This document shows, piece by piece, positions 1 to 8,124 of a stretch of 64,000 nt of DNA. Made by a program: the position numbers and the translations under genes. The notes under the pieces were generated by a model. The model was not told the origin of the DNA. It made no database searches and saw only the letters and a list, made by a program, of their open reading frames with translations. Position 1 is the stretch's first letter. Every line of letters begins with the position of its first letter. The DNA comes from DATKMK01 sp035541895 (GTDB lineage Bacteria > Desulfobacterota > Binatia > HRBIN30 > JACQVA1), in NCBI GenBank assembly GCA_035541895.1, contig DATKMK010000098.1:68037-132036 (forward strand), given 5' to 3'.

Positions 1-324
1 CGCGATCTCGATCGTTCCACCGGTGCACAGCGGCAGCTCGTACTGCGAAATCTGATAGCCCTTAGGCAAGTCGGGATAGAAGTAATTCTTGCGCGCCCAA
101 CGGCTCTCGTGCGCGATCGTGCAGTTGATCGCCAGCCCGGCCTTGATCGCGAACTCGACGACGCGCCGATTGAGCACCGGCAAGACGCCCGGCATGCCCA
201 AACACAGCGGGCAGGTGTGCTCGTTCGGGGCGGCGCCGAACTTCGCCGAGCAGGCGCAGAAGATCTTCGACTCGGTGAGCAATTCGGCGTGTACTTCCAG
301 ACCGATGACGGCTTGGTAGTCCAT
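1..324 (-). CDS. gatB: Aspartyl/glutamyl-tRNA amidotransferase subunit B, N-terminal 108 residues (runs off the window)
   Basis: GatB is the tRNA-binding and kinase-like subunit of the GatCAB complex, which converts Glu-tRNAGln and/or Asp-tRNAAsn to the amidated forms in the cytoplasm. The protein starts MDYQAVIGLEVHAEL, the family's N-terminal signature. A Cys-rich stretch follows: CAC near residue 24 and CPLC near residue 39 resemble the zinc-binding cysteines of GatB. The ATG at 322-324 is the natural start. No clear ribosome binding site precedes it, because a heptamer array begins only 9 bases upstream. gatA and gatC lie upstream on the same strand, giving the order gatC-gatA-gatB. The C-terminal three quarters lie outside the window. 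Confidence 0.95.
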   Translation of the reverse strand, partial: MDYQAVIGLEVHAELLTESKIFCACSAKFGAAPNEHTCPLCLGMPGVLPVLNRRVVEFAIKAGLAINCTIAHESRWARKNYFYPDLPKGYQISQYELPLCTGGTIEIA

Positions 325-332
325 GATTCAGT

Positions 333-506
333 CGGCAGCAGGCACTAGGCGGAAGGCAGTGGGCAGTAGGCGGAAGGCAGACGGCAATAGGTGACAGGAG
401 CAATCCCTCACCGCCCACTGCCTACTGCCTATCGCATACGGTCTACTGGTCTTCATTCGTCACTGCCAACTGCCTACTGCATGCTGCCTACTGGTTCTCC
501 TCCACT
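333..506. repeat. Inverted pair of degenerate 7-bp tandem arrays between gatA and gatB
   Basis: From 333 to 402 the sequence reads as ten consecutive 7-base units with consensus AGGCAGT. From about 410 to 506 the same unit occurs in reverse complement (ACTGCCT and rotations), about 13 units with one internal phase slip. The arms face each other around about 402-410 and could fold into one long imperfect hairpin. The array fills the whole gatA-gatB gap and reaches into gatA, whose stop codon (460-462) lies inside the right arm. Heptanucleotide STRR repeats of heterocystous cyanobacteria are a described analogue; whether they are related is not known. Confidence 0.9.
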
Positions 507-1935
507 CCGTCGCTTGCTGGTAGGCGTGGGCGACGTTGAGAACGGTCTCTTCTTCCAGGGGCCGGCCGATGATCTGCAGCCCGATCGGCAACCCGTGCTG
601 GTCGAAGCCGCAGGGCAGCGACAAACCCGGCAACCCGGCGAGGTTGACCGACACGGTGAAAATGTCTTCGAGGTACATTTGCAGCGGATCGCTGGTCTTG
701 TCGCCGATCGGAAACGCGGTAGTCGGCGCGGTCGGCGCCACGATCGCGTGGCAGCGCTCGAACACCGCAAGGAAGTCGTTCCGGATCAACGTGCGGACCT
801 TTTGCGCCTTGAGATAGTAGGCGTCGTAGTACCCGCTCGACAGCGCGTAGGTGCCGAGCATGATGCGGCGCTTCACTTCGGCACCGAAGCCTTCGGCACG
901 CGTGCGCTTGTACATGTCGAGCAGCGCCTCGCCTTGGCCGCGATAGCCGTACTTGATGCCGTCGTAGCGCGACAAGTTCGAACTCGCCTCGGCCGTCGCG
1001 ATCAAGTAGTACGCGGGAATTGCGTACTCCGTGTGCGGCAGCGAAACATCGTCGACCTCGGCGCCGAGCGCGTTGAGTTGGCTGACCGCATCGCGAATCG
1101 CGCGTTCGACTTCGGGCTGCATGCCCTCGACGAAGTATTCCTTCGGCAGCCCGAGCCGCAGTCCCTTCAGGTTGCCGGTCAGCGCCGCGCGATAGTCCGG
1201 CACCGGACGATTGACGCAGGTCGAATCCAACGGATCGTGTCCGGCGATCGTCGACAAGATGTGTGCGCAGTCGGCGACACTGCGCCCGAACGGTCCGACC
1301 TGATCGAGCGACGACGCGTACGCGACCACGCCGTAGCGGCTGACGCGGCCGTAGGTCGGCTTGATGCCGACGACGCCACAACACGCGGCCGGCTGCCGGA
1401 TCGAGCCGCCGGTGTCGGTGCCGAGCGAACCGAGGCACTGGCCGGCGGCGACCGCTGCGGCCGATCCGCCCGACGAGCCGCCTGGCACCCGTTCGCCGTT
1501 CCACGGGTTGCGGGTGACCTGATACGCCGAATTCTCGGTCGACGAGCCCATCGCGAACTCGTCGCAATTGAGTTTGCCGACGCACACCGCGCCGGCGTCG
1601 AGCAGCTTCTGCGTGACCGTGGCGTTGTACGGCGGAACGAAGTTACCGAGAATTTTCGAGCCGGCCGTGCTGCGAATACCGCGCGTGAGGATGACGTCCT
1701 TGATGCCGATCGGGACCCCGCACAACGCCGGCGCGTCGCCGCGCGCCAACCGTTCATCGGCGACCCGCGCTTGCGCGAGCGCGGTGTCGGCCGACACGGT
1801 AATGAACGCGTGCAGATGCGGCTCGGTCGCCTCGATGCGGCGCAGCACGGCTTCGGTTAGCTCGACCGACAACAACTCGCGCTTGGCGAGCGCGTGGTGC
1901 GCCGCGTCGATAGTCAGCTCGTACAACTCAGCCAT
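460..1935 (-). CDS. gatA: Aspartyl/glutamyl-tRNA amidotransferase subunit A
   Basis: Amidase subunit of GatCAB; it hydrolyses glutamine to supply ammonia to the GatB site. At 491 residues it is of normal family length. The amidase-signature triad sits at family positions: Lys79 in GIKD, the cis-Ser154 in PGGSSGGS and Ser178 in DTGGSIR. The ATG at 1933-1935 follows gatC by 39 bases. The last dozen or so residues (about TSRQHAVGSWQ) are encoded by the heptamer array that fills the gap to gatB, so the original stop codon has apparently been replaced by repeat sequence. This tail lies after the conserved fold and is unlikely to affect catalysis. Confidence 0.97.
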   Translation of the reverse strand: MAELYELTIDAAHHALAKRELLSVELTEAVLRRIEATEPHLHAFITVSADTALAQARVADERLARGDAPALCGVPIGIKDVILTRGIRSTAGSKILGNFVPPYNATVTQKLLDAGAVCVGKLNCDEFAMGSSTENSAYQVTRNPWNGERVPGGSSGGSAAAVAAGQCLGSLGTDTGGSIRQPAACCGVVGIKPTYGRVSRYGVVAYASSLDQVGPFGRSVADCAHILSTIAGHDPLDSTCVNRPVPDYRAALTGNLKGLRLGLPKEYFVEGMQPEVERAIRDAVSQLNALGAEVDDVSLPHTEYAIPAYYLIATAEASSNLSRYDGIKYGYRGQGEALLDMYKRTRAEGFGAEVKRRIMLGTYALSSGYYDAYYLKAQKVRTLIRNDFLAVFERCHAIVAPTAPTTAFPIGDKTSDPLQMYLEDIFTVSVNLAGLPGLSLPCGFDQHGLPIGLQIIGRPLEEETVLNVAHAYQQATEWRRTSRQHAVGSWQ

Positions 1936-1974
1936 GGGCGTGATCGATCGTGTTCCGTGCGGGTGCTCGGGCGG

Positions 1975-2262
1975 TCACTCGATGATTTTCGGCACTTTGA
2001 AAAAGCGATTGTCGCGCTCCGGAGCATTGGCCAACAGACTGTCCACCGCCGGTCGATTGCGCACCACATCGTCGCGAAACGGGGTCTCGATCGCCAAGAT
2101 GTGCGCCGTCGGTACCACCGACTCGGTGTCGAGCTGCTTCAGCCGCTCGAAGTGGGAAAGGATGTGATCGAGTTGCGAGGCGAACGCCGTCTCCTCCTCC
2201 GGCGTCAGCTCCAGACGCGCCAGCAGCGCGATGTGGCGCACATCATCCACACTCAACGGCAT
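1975..2262 (-). CDS. gatC: Aspartyl/glutamyl-tRNA amidotransferase subunit C
   Basis: Small (95 residue) structural subunit that wraps around GatA and stabilises the GatA-GatB interface. The family's N-terminal pattern is visible: VDDVRHIALLARLELTPEE, then a helix with LDHIL and the typical C-terminal LRxD-like segment FRDDVVRNRP. It is the first gene of a gatC-gatA-gatB set on the minus strand. The ATG at 2260-2262 gives the normal family N-terminus. Upstream there is no gene on this strand, only the restriction-system scar on the opposite strand, so the gat promoter probably lies in 2263-2350. Confidence 0.95.
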   Translation of the reverse strand: MPLSVDDVRHIALLARLELTPEEETAFASQLDHILSHFERLKQLDTESVVPTAHILAIETPFRDDVVRNRPAVDSLLANAPERDNRFFKVPKIIE

Positions 2263-2354
2263 GCCGTCGAGTTACCACACGGGGCAGAGGGCTTCAACGC
2301 GAGTCCAGCATCCGCTTGCGTGCCTGCACGTTCAGCGCCAAAAGGCCGAATCAA

Positions 2355-2402
2355 ATGATCACCGGCGACATCAAGAACCAGATCGATCGCATCTGGGATT
2401 CG
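2355..2402 (+). pseudogene. Remnant of the N-terminus of a type I restriction methyltransferase (HsdM)
   Basis: The codons from ATG 2355 read MITGDIKNQIDRIWDSY, which matches the start of type I HsdM proteins (ITGEIKSQIDRIWDAFW). The similarity stops after about 16 codons, where the frame passes into unrelated or HsdR-derived sequence. Only the first few percent of the gene survives. It directly abuts the HsdR remnant that follows, so everything between them (most of hsdM, any hsdS and the start of hsdR) appears deleted. The HsdM match is recognised from memory of the family. Confidence 0.6.
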
Positions 2403-2610
2403 TACTGTTCTCGGTGGACATGCTCGACAGCGGGATCGACATCCCGGAAGTGGTGATCTCGCCTTCTTCAAACTCGTGCGGTCCAAGACCAAATTCTGGC
2501 AGGTGATCGGGCGCGGCACGCGGTTGTGGCCGGATCTCTTCGGACCGCGGCAAGACAAGGAGCTCTTCTACCTCTTCGACTACTGCGCGAACCTGGAATA
2601 CTTCAGCTAG
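2402..2610 (+). pseudogene. Remnant of type I restriction HsdR helicase domain, frameshifted
   Basis: One frame (2402-2461) reads VLFSVDMLDSGIDIPEVV. After a one-base shift near 2460 a second frame reads FFKLVRSKTKFWQVIGRGTR and then LWPDLFGPRQDKELFYLFDYC up to the stop at 2608-2610. These are consecutive pieces of the HsdR motor domain: the segment before motif V, and motif VI with its Q..GRGTR arginines. The gene lacks its nuclease domain and the rest of the motor, is frameshifted, and ends at an in-frame stop. It is a dead fragment in the 400-base gap between gatC and the next gene, marking a lost type I restriction-modification system. Confidence 0.85.
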
Positions 2611-2664
2611 GACATTCCGGGCACCGAGGGTTACGCCGCCGAGTCGCTCGGCCGAGACACGACA

Positions 2665-3951
2665 CTAGTTTAGAGACGGAGTTAGGAATTTCCTCGCAAC
2701 CTGCCCGTCGACTTGCTTACCCGGCGCGACGCCGAGCAGGTGCGTGACGGTGGGATGGAGGTCGATCGCGCGAATACTTTCGACCTCGTGCGCCGGTGCG
2801 ATGCCAGAGCCCCAGACGTAGAAGATGCCAGCGACGCCCGGCGTGTCGGCCGGGTAGCCGTGTGTGGCTTTGAGGGCGAAGGTCGCAGGCAAGAACTCCG
2901 GGCCCCACGTGCCGAGCCAGTGCGCCCATTTCGGCCAGCGGCTGATGTCCTCGATGAAGTACGGCGGATGCGTGGAGAGAATCAGGTCAGCGACCCGCGG
3001 GCCCGTGCCAAGGTGCCAGTCCGCGGGCTGCGCATCTTTGCGCACCACGTCGAACTCCTTGTACCCCGACAGCTCCGTGAAGGCGCGGCCGATCTGGTTG
3101 TGATCGGCAAAATACAGAAATGAAGTTGTCCCGCTCGAACGATACTGCGCCTCGATGTTGTGGTTGAGCAGGATCTTGCTGATGTTCACGTCGTGCGTCA
3201 CCGGGATCATGCCATGATCGGTGGTGACGATCAGCGTCACCCGATCGCGAAACGCCAGCGCGTCGATCCCCGCGAGAATCTTACCGACGCACGCGTCGCT
3301 CTCGATCACGGCCTGGCGGGTCTCATCCGAATCCATCCCTTTGAAGTGTTCGGCGCCGTCGGGTCCCTTGAAGTACGCGAGGATCAGGCGCGGCCGCTTG
3401 TCGTCCGCCAACCGCAGTTGCTCCAACACCTGCTCGGCACGTTCCGGGTCGGACGGAAACGCGGCGAAGTTGCGCTCGGACGACGCGTACGTTGCCAAGT
3501 CTCCGCGCGTCGACGAATAGCGTCCGACCCAACCGAGCGCTGCGGCGCGCACGCCCTGGCGCTCCGCCGCTTGGTGCAAGTGCTCGCAACCCGTGAGCCA
3601 ATCGGCGTCGTGCGAGTGGTCGTACTCACCGCGGCTCGGATCGAGGAAGACGTTGGTGACGATGCCGTGATGCTCCGGCCAGCAGCCGGTCGAGATCGTC
3701 GTCTGATTGACGAGCGAGATGGTGGGAAACGCCGGCAGCATCTTGTGCGTCCACGCGCCTTCTCGACGCATGCGATCGAGCGCCGGCGCGGGAATGCTTT
3801 GGAGCAGCGACGGCGCCCAGCCGTCGAACAACAGCACCACCACTGTACGGTCCGCGCCGTCATCGGCACCCGCCGCAAACGGCAGAGCGAGACCGACAAC
3901 GCCGGCCACGAACGCCACCAGCAGTCGAAGACGAACCGAGCCGTTCAGCAT
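2665..3951 (-). CDS. Exported type I phosphodiesterase / nucleotide pyrophosphatase (alkaline phosphatase superfamily)
   Basis: A 428-residue protein with a cleavable signal peptide (hydrophobic residues about 8-28, AGA-type cleavage), so it is periplasmic or secreted. The alkaline-phosphatase-superfamily metal sites are visible: LLFDGW with Asp43, the nucleophile Thr77 in FPTISL followed by NQTTISTGCWPEHHGI, and the second metal site in TTDHGM. A later THGYP supplies another conserved His. The family hydrolyses phosphodiester or pyrophosphate bonds of nucleotides or lipids; the substrate cannot be told. It is convergent with no other gene and is followed by the dead restriction fragment. The ATG at 3949-3951 begins the signal peptide. 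Confidence 0.88.
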   Translation of the reverse strand: MLNGSVRLRLLVAFVAGVVGLALPFAAGADDGADRTVVVLLFDGWAPSLLQSIPAPALDRMRREGAWTHKMLPAFPTISLVNQTTISTGCWPEHHGIVTNVFLDPSRGEYDHSHDADWLTGCEHLHQAAERQGVRAAALGWVGRYSSTRGDLATYASSERNFAAFPSDPERAEQVLEQLRLADDKRPRLILAYFKGPDGAEHFKGMDSDETRQAVIESDACVGKILAGIDALAFRDRVTLIVTTDHGMIPVTHDVNISKILLNHNIEAQYRSSGTTSFLYFADHNQIGRAFTELSGYKEFDVVRKDAQPADWHLGTGPRVADLILSTHPPYFIEDISRWPKWAHWLGTWGPEFLPATFALKATHGYPADTPGVAGIFYVWGSGIAPAHEVESIRAIDLHPTVTHLLGVAPGKQVDGQVARKFLTPSLN

Positions 3952-4024
3952 GGCCGTTCTTACAACGTCAGACGCGCGCGCAGCAACGATCGAGATTCCA
4001 CGGTGGTGGGTCTCGCTTCAGAGG

Positions 4025-4043
4025 CCGTACCTTTTTCGTACGG
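4025..4043. other. Small inverted repeat in a divergent intergenic region
   Basis: CCGTAC (4025-4030) and GTACGG (4038-4043) form a perfect 6-bp stem around a T-rich 7-base loop. It lies in the 167-base gap between two divergently transcribed genes (phosphodiesterase on the minus strand, lipoprotein hydrolase on the plus strand). It could be an operator or part of a leader. Nothing else was recognised in this gap. Confidence 0.3.
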
Positions 4044-4118
4044 AGTGCGATGCGCTGCACCGCAACTTGTGTGGCGGGCGGAACGGAAGTACAGGGCTCT
4101 CCATTGCCGGAGGAGCCC

Positions 4119-5768
4119 ATGCCTCAACATCGCGATCGTCGCACTATCCAGAGTCTATTCGGACTGGTCGCCCTGCTCGTGGTCGGCTGTGGCGGCGAGA
4201 TCGGTTCAGCGCCCCCGCCCGCAGCGGTGACGCAAACGATGATCAGCGTCGCAGGCGGGGTGCCCGCCTCCAACCCGACCTCCGGCAGTGCGACGCCGGC
4301 CGATTTGAATCGGTGTTACGCGATCGCCTATCGCATGGCGGGCGTGAGCGATTCCGAAGTCGACCGCGTTCTTATCTTGGTGCCGGGATTTCAGGGTGGC
4401 GCGGGAACCTTTCACTACCTCGCGCAACGCGTCGTCGGGCGCACGCGTGGCCGCACGATAGTATGGGCGGTCGATCGGCGTTCGAACGCGCTCGAAGATC
4501 AAACCGGTCTCGACGCCGCCGAGGCAGCACGTAACCCGGATCTCGCGAAGAACTACTACTTCCATCGCGCGGCGATTGACGGCAAGACGTTCGCCGGGTT
4601 CCTCGACAGCAGCGCGAATACGACCGACATCAGCTTCATGTCGGAATGGGGCATCAAGACCCACATCGAAGATCTCGACGCGCTGATCGCGGAAGCCGAC
4701 CGCCGCTATCCATCGGCAGCGATCTTTCTCGGCGGCCACTCGCTGGGAGGCTCGATCGTGCCGATCTACGCCGCGTGGAATTTCGGCAGCCACAGCGGAT
4801 TCGAGCGCCTGTCGGGTCTCTTGCTCTTCGAGGGCGCACCGCGACCGGTTCCGTCTGCGGCGATTCCCGATCAAGCGGTGTACGAAACCACGGGTACGTC
4901 AGGTGGTCTCGGCGGTCCGGTGAGTCTGCGGACGCTGCGCAGCGGTGATCCATTGTCGTCGATTCCATTCGTCACGCGCGATCTGTTCGTCACCTCGGAA
5001 ATCTTGGCGATGCGCACCAGCCGGCGGCTTGGGAATCCGGCGGCGCTCAATGGCGATAGCGACTTGATCCGGCCGTTCTTCGCGTTGCTCTTCGCGCTGA
5101 CCAAGATTCCGCCGATGACCAACCGCGCCGCGCTCGCGTTCGGCTTCGACAAGCACTACGAGCCGCTGTCGTTCACCCGCGCGTCATTGGGGCAGGCGAT
5201 CGGTCCGATCGGGCCGAATCCACGTGCGAACCTGTTTGCCGGTGCACTCGGGATCGATCCCAGCGGCCTGTTGGCGCCGATCGACGGCAATGCGACGTAC
5301 GATTGGCAACCCGCGTCGCAGCCGACCGACCTCGACAACTTTGCCGAGGGCCTCTTCGCCGGCCCGAGCAACTTCATCGAGTGGTACTTCCCGGCGCGCC
5401 TCACGCTCGACGTCGGCATCACGGCGACGCTCGACGTTCGGCCGACCGGCGATTGGCGCAAGGACGGCTATGGCCTCGCGGTTACCGAGAACGCGCGCGT
5501 CGATTTGCCCGTGTTTGCGGTCGCTGGCGGCGACGGTCTTGTGATCGACGCGGCACGTTTCGATCCGTACCGCGAGTCGATCGCCACAACCTTGCGCAAC
5601 GGCATGGCGCGGAGCGCCGTCGCCGCGGGCTTCGAAGCCTTCACCGAACCCGGTTACGCGCATCTCGACGTGCTGACCGCGACCGACTCCGCTTCTCCCG
5701 ACAGCGAGTTCAGCCGGCTCGCCGCGTGGATGGACGCCGCCGTCGAACTCGCTCCCCCGCCGCGATAG
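4119..5768 (+). CDS. Secreted or lipid-anchored alpha/beta-hydrolase
   Basis: 549 residues from the ATG at 4119, preceded by a good ribosome binding site (GGAGGAG at about 4108-4114). The N-terminus is a lipoprotein signal: a basic start, a hydrophobic stretch (residues 12-22) and a lipobox-like VVGC with Cys24. The catalytic elbow is GGHSLGGS with nucleophile Ser208; an oxyanion-type VPGFQGG lies at residues 88-94. The protein is longer than a minimal hydrolase and has a large C-terminal part with a conserved GYAHLDVLTA segment that probably carries the catalytic His. Lipase or esterase activity is likely but the substrate is unknown. An earlier in-frame start at 4050 lacks a signal sequence and was rejected. 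Confidence 0.8.
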   Translation: MPQHRDRRTIQSLFGLVALLVVGCGGEIGSAPPPAAVTQTMISVAGGVPASNPTSGSATPADLNRCYAIAYRMAGVSDSEVDRVLILVPGFQGGAGTFHYLAQRVVGRTRGRTIVWAVDRRSNALEDQTGLDAAEAARNPDLAKNYYFHRAAIDGKTFAGFLDSSANTTDISFMSEWGIKTHIEDLDALIAEADRRYPSAAIFLGGHSLGGSIVPIYAAWNFGSHSGFERLSGLLLFEGAPRPVPSAAIPDQAVYETTGTSGGLGGPVSLRTLRSGDPLSSIPFVTRDLFVTSEILAMRTSRRLGNPAALNGDSDLIRPFFALLFALTKIPPMTNRAALAFGFDKHYEPLSFTRASLGQAIGPIGPNPRANLFAGALGIDPSGLLAPIDGNATYDWQPASQPTDLDNFAEGLFAGPSNFIEWYFPARLTLDVGITATLDVRPTGDWRKDGYGLAVTENARVDLPVFAVAGGDGLVIDAARFDPYRESIATTLRNGMARSAVAAGFEAFTEPGYAHLDVLTATDSASPDSEFSRLAAWMDAAVELAPPPR

Positions 5769-5827
5769 CCGGCAGCCCGGCGAGGCCTTGCGATGAGTGC
5801 GTCGATACGATACCCGTGTGGAAGTAT

Positions 5828-6340
5828 ATGGGAGCCCATGCATTGAAGCGGTCCGACGTGCGTGCGGTGCTGGATGCACTGCGGCGTATCGTGCAAGGTC
5901 TGCGGGTGTCGGCGCGTGCGGCCGAGCGATTGCACGGAATCAGTGGTGCGCAGTTGTTCGTGCTCCAGCAGTTGAGCGAAGACGGCCCGCACTCGGTCGG
6001 GTCGCTTGCGGCGCAGACCTTCACGCATCAAAGCTCGGTGTCGGTCGTTGTCGGTCGGCTCGCCAAGGGCGGTTTCGTACAACGCCTTCCCGGAAGAGCC
6101 GATGCGCGCAGGACCGAGGTGACGCTCACCGCGCGCGGCCGGGCGTTGTTGCGGCGCGCACCCGAGGCGGCCCAAGTGCGGTTGATCAATGGCTTGCAGC
6201 GGCTGGCACCGCGCCAGCGGCGCGCGATCGCGACCGGGCTGGCAGCTCTGGTGCGGGCGATGGATTTGCACGGTGACTCGCCGGCGCTGTTTTTCGAGGA
6301 GGGCGCGCGTCCAGCAGCGCGCGCGAAGCGGCGACGATGA
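5828..6340 (+). CDS. MarR-family transcriptional regulator
   Basis: About 170 residues with a winged helix-turn-helix: ISGAQLFVLQQLSEDG, SVGSLAAQTF and then SSVSVVVGRLAKGGFVQR, followed by a wing (ADARRTEVTLTARG). This is the usual order for MarR repressors, which are dimeric and often respond to small aromatic or lipophilic ligands. The start is uncertain: ATG 5828 is used, but a GTG at 5816 and a TTG at 5843 (with GGAG at 5831-5834) are in frame. Its stop overlaps the start of the downstream CLC channel gene by four bases (ATGA), so the two are translationally coupled. Control of the channel, possibly autoregulated, is an inference. Confidence 0.8.
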   Translation: MGAHALKRSDVRAVLDALRRIVQGLRVSARAAERLHGISGAQLFVLQQLSEDGPHSVGSLAAQTFTHQSSVSVVVGRLAKGGFVQRLPGRADARRTEVTLTARGRALLRRAPEAAQVRLINGLQRLAPRQRRAIATGLAALVRAMDLHGDSPALFFEEGARPAARAKRRR

Positions 6341-8124
6341 GGGAGAAGGGCGACTTCACAGCCAGTCCGCGCCTGTTGTTCATCTCGGCGATTGCGATTG
6401 GGATCGGTGCGCTGTGCGCGTTCGTGGCGGTCGCGTTGACGTGGTTGATCGGTTTGTGCACCAACCTGTTCTTCTATCAGCGGTTTGCCGCGGTGTTTCG
6501 CTCACCCGCGGAGCATCAGCTCGGGTGGGCGGTGGTCGCGGTGCCGGTGATCGGCGGACTGATCATCGGGTGCATGGCACGCTTCGGTTCCGAACGGATC
6601 CGCGGGCACGGCATCCCCGAGGCCATGGAGGCGATCTTGATCGGCGAGAGCCGCATGCAGGCGAAGGTGGCCATTCTCAAGCCCATCTCGTCGGCAATCT
6701 CGATCGGCTCCGGCGGTCCGTTTGGTGCCGAGGGACCGATCATTCTGACCGGCGGCGCGTTCGGATCGCTGATCGCACAGGCGTTTCATTTGTCGGCCTC
6801 CGAACGAAAGACCTTGCTGGTCGCGGGCGCCGCCGGCGGCATGTCGGCGACGTTTGCCACACCGGTCGCGGCGGTGATGCTAGCGGTGGAACTGTTGCTG
6901 TTCGAATGGAAGCCGCGCAGTGTCGTCCCGGTCGCCCTGGCGAGCGCGATGGCGGCGGCGATTCGTCCGCATCTCGTCGGAGCCGGTCCGTTGTTTCCCG
7001 TGCCCACCCATCCGGCGGTCGGGGCGCTGGAGATGCTGTCTGCGCTGATCGTCGGGATCTTGGCCGGCGTCCTGTCCGCGGGACTGACCGCGGCAGTCTA
7101 CGGCGCCGAAGATGCATTCCAGCGGCTGCCCATCCACTGGATGTGGTGGCCGGCAATCGGCGGCGCCGTCGTTGGCATCGGCGGCGCGCTGCAGCCGCAC
7201 GCTCTGGGGGTTGGCTACGACACCATCGCCGAGTTGTTGCGGGGTGAGGTCCTTCCCAGTGCGTTGATCGGTCTCATCCTGGTCAAGGCCAGCATCTGGG
7301 CGATCGCATTGGGTTCGGGAACGTCGGGTGGCGTGTTGGCGCCGTTGTTGATCATGGGCAGTGCGCTGGGCGCATTGGAGGGCACGGTTCTGCCCGGCGG
7401 GGGCAAGGCGCTGTGGCCGCTCGTGAGCATGGCGGCGGTTCTCGGCGGCACGATGCGTTCGCCATTCACGAGCGTGATCTTCGCGCTCGAACTGACGTCT
7501 AACGTCAACGCGTTGCTGCCGTGTTTGGTCGCATCGATCGCGGCGCACGGGTTTACCGTACTGGTGATGAAGCGATCGATTCTCACCGAGAAGGTGGCGC
7601 GCCGCGGCTATCACGTGAGCCGTGAATACTCGGTCGATCCCCTCGAGCTGTTGGAGGTCAAGGACGTGATGACGACCGAGGTCGTCACGCTGCCGCTCGC
7701 GCTCCCGGTCAAGCGGTTGGTCGAGCAGTACTTCGGCCATCACAACTCGCACAAGCACCAGGGCTATCCGGTGCTCGACCAGCGCGGGCAATTGGTCGGC
7801 ATCGTGACGCGTTCCAACCTGCTCGAACCGTCGGTGACGGAGGCCATGGAGGTGTTGGTCGTGGCCGATATATTGGAACGCGAGCCCCTGACGGTCTCCA
7901 GCGAGGAGTCGTGCCGGAGTGCGGCGGAGACCATGGCGCAGGCACGCGTGGGACGTTTGCCGGTGGTCGCCCCGGATGATCCGAGGCGACTGGTGGGTAT
8001 CTTGACTCGCAGCGATCTGCTCAAGCCGCGGGCGCGAGCGGCGGCCGACGAATACCGTCGCGAGCGCTTCATCGATGTGAAGTGGAGGGCGACCCGCAGG
8101 CCGGCCGATGTGTCAGCGGGGTGA
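6337..8124 (+). CDS. CLC-family chloride channel or H+/Cl- antiporter with two C-terminal CBS domains
   Basis: A 595-residue inner-membrane protein. Residues 1-420 carry the CLC helices with the filter motifs GHGIPE (90-95), GSGGPFGAEGP (124-134, gating Glu132) and GSGTSGGVLAP. The presence of the gating glutamate fits either a gated channel or an exchanger. Two cytoplasmic CBS domains follow: VKDVMTTEVVTL...GIVTRSNLLEP and VADILEREPLTVS...GILTRSDLLKP. CBS pairs usually bind adenine nucleotides and tune transport. The start overlaps the MarR stop. The end overlaps the convergent DUF2878 gene by 12 bases. Confidence 0.93.
   Translation: MREKGDFTASPRLLFISAIAIGIGALCAFVAVALTWLIGLCTNLFFYQRFAAVFRSPAEHQLGWAVVAVPVIGGLIIGCMARFGSERIRGHGIPEAMEAILIGESRMQAKVAILKPISSAISIGSGGPFGAEGPIILTGGAFGSLIAQAFHLSASERKTLLVAGAAGGMSATFATPVAAVMLAVELLLFEWKPRSVVPVALASAMAAAIRPHLVGAGPLFPVPTHPAVGALEMLSALIVGILAGVLSAGLTAAVYGAEDAFQRLPIHWMWWPAIGGAVVGIGGALQPHALGVGYDTIAELLRGEVLPSALIGLILVKASIWAIALGSGTSGGVLAPLLIMGSALGALEGTVLPGGGKALWPLVSMAAVLGGTMRSPFTSVIFALELTSNVNALLPCLVASIAAHGFTVLVMKRSILTEKVARRGYHVSREYSVDPLELLEVKDVMTTEVVTLPLALPVKRLVEQYFGHHNSHKHQGYPVLDQRGQLVGIVTRSNLLEPSVTEAMEVLVVADILEREPLTVSSEESCRSAAETMAQARVGRLPVVAPDDPRRLVGILTRSDLLKPRARAAADEYRRERFIDVKWRATRRPADVSAG

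Noticed and set aside
391..1860. A 489-codon plus-strand frame opposite gatA
   Set aside because: Shadow of gatA; its first codons come from the heptamer array and the rest is Arg-rich.
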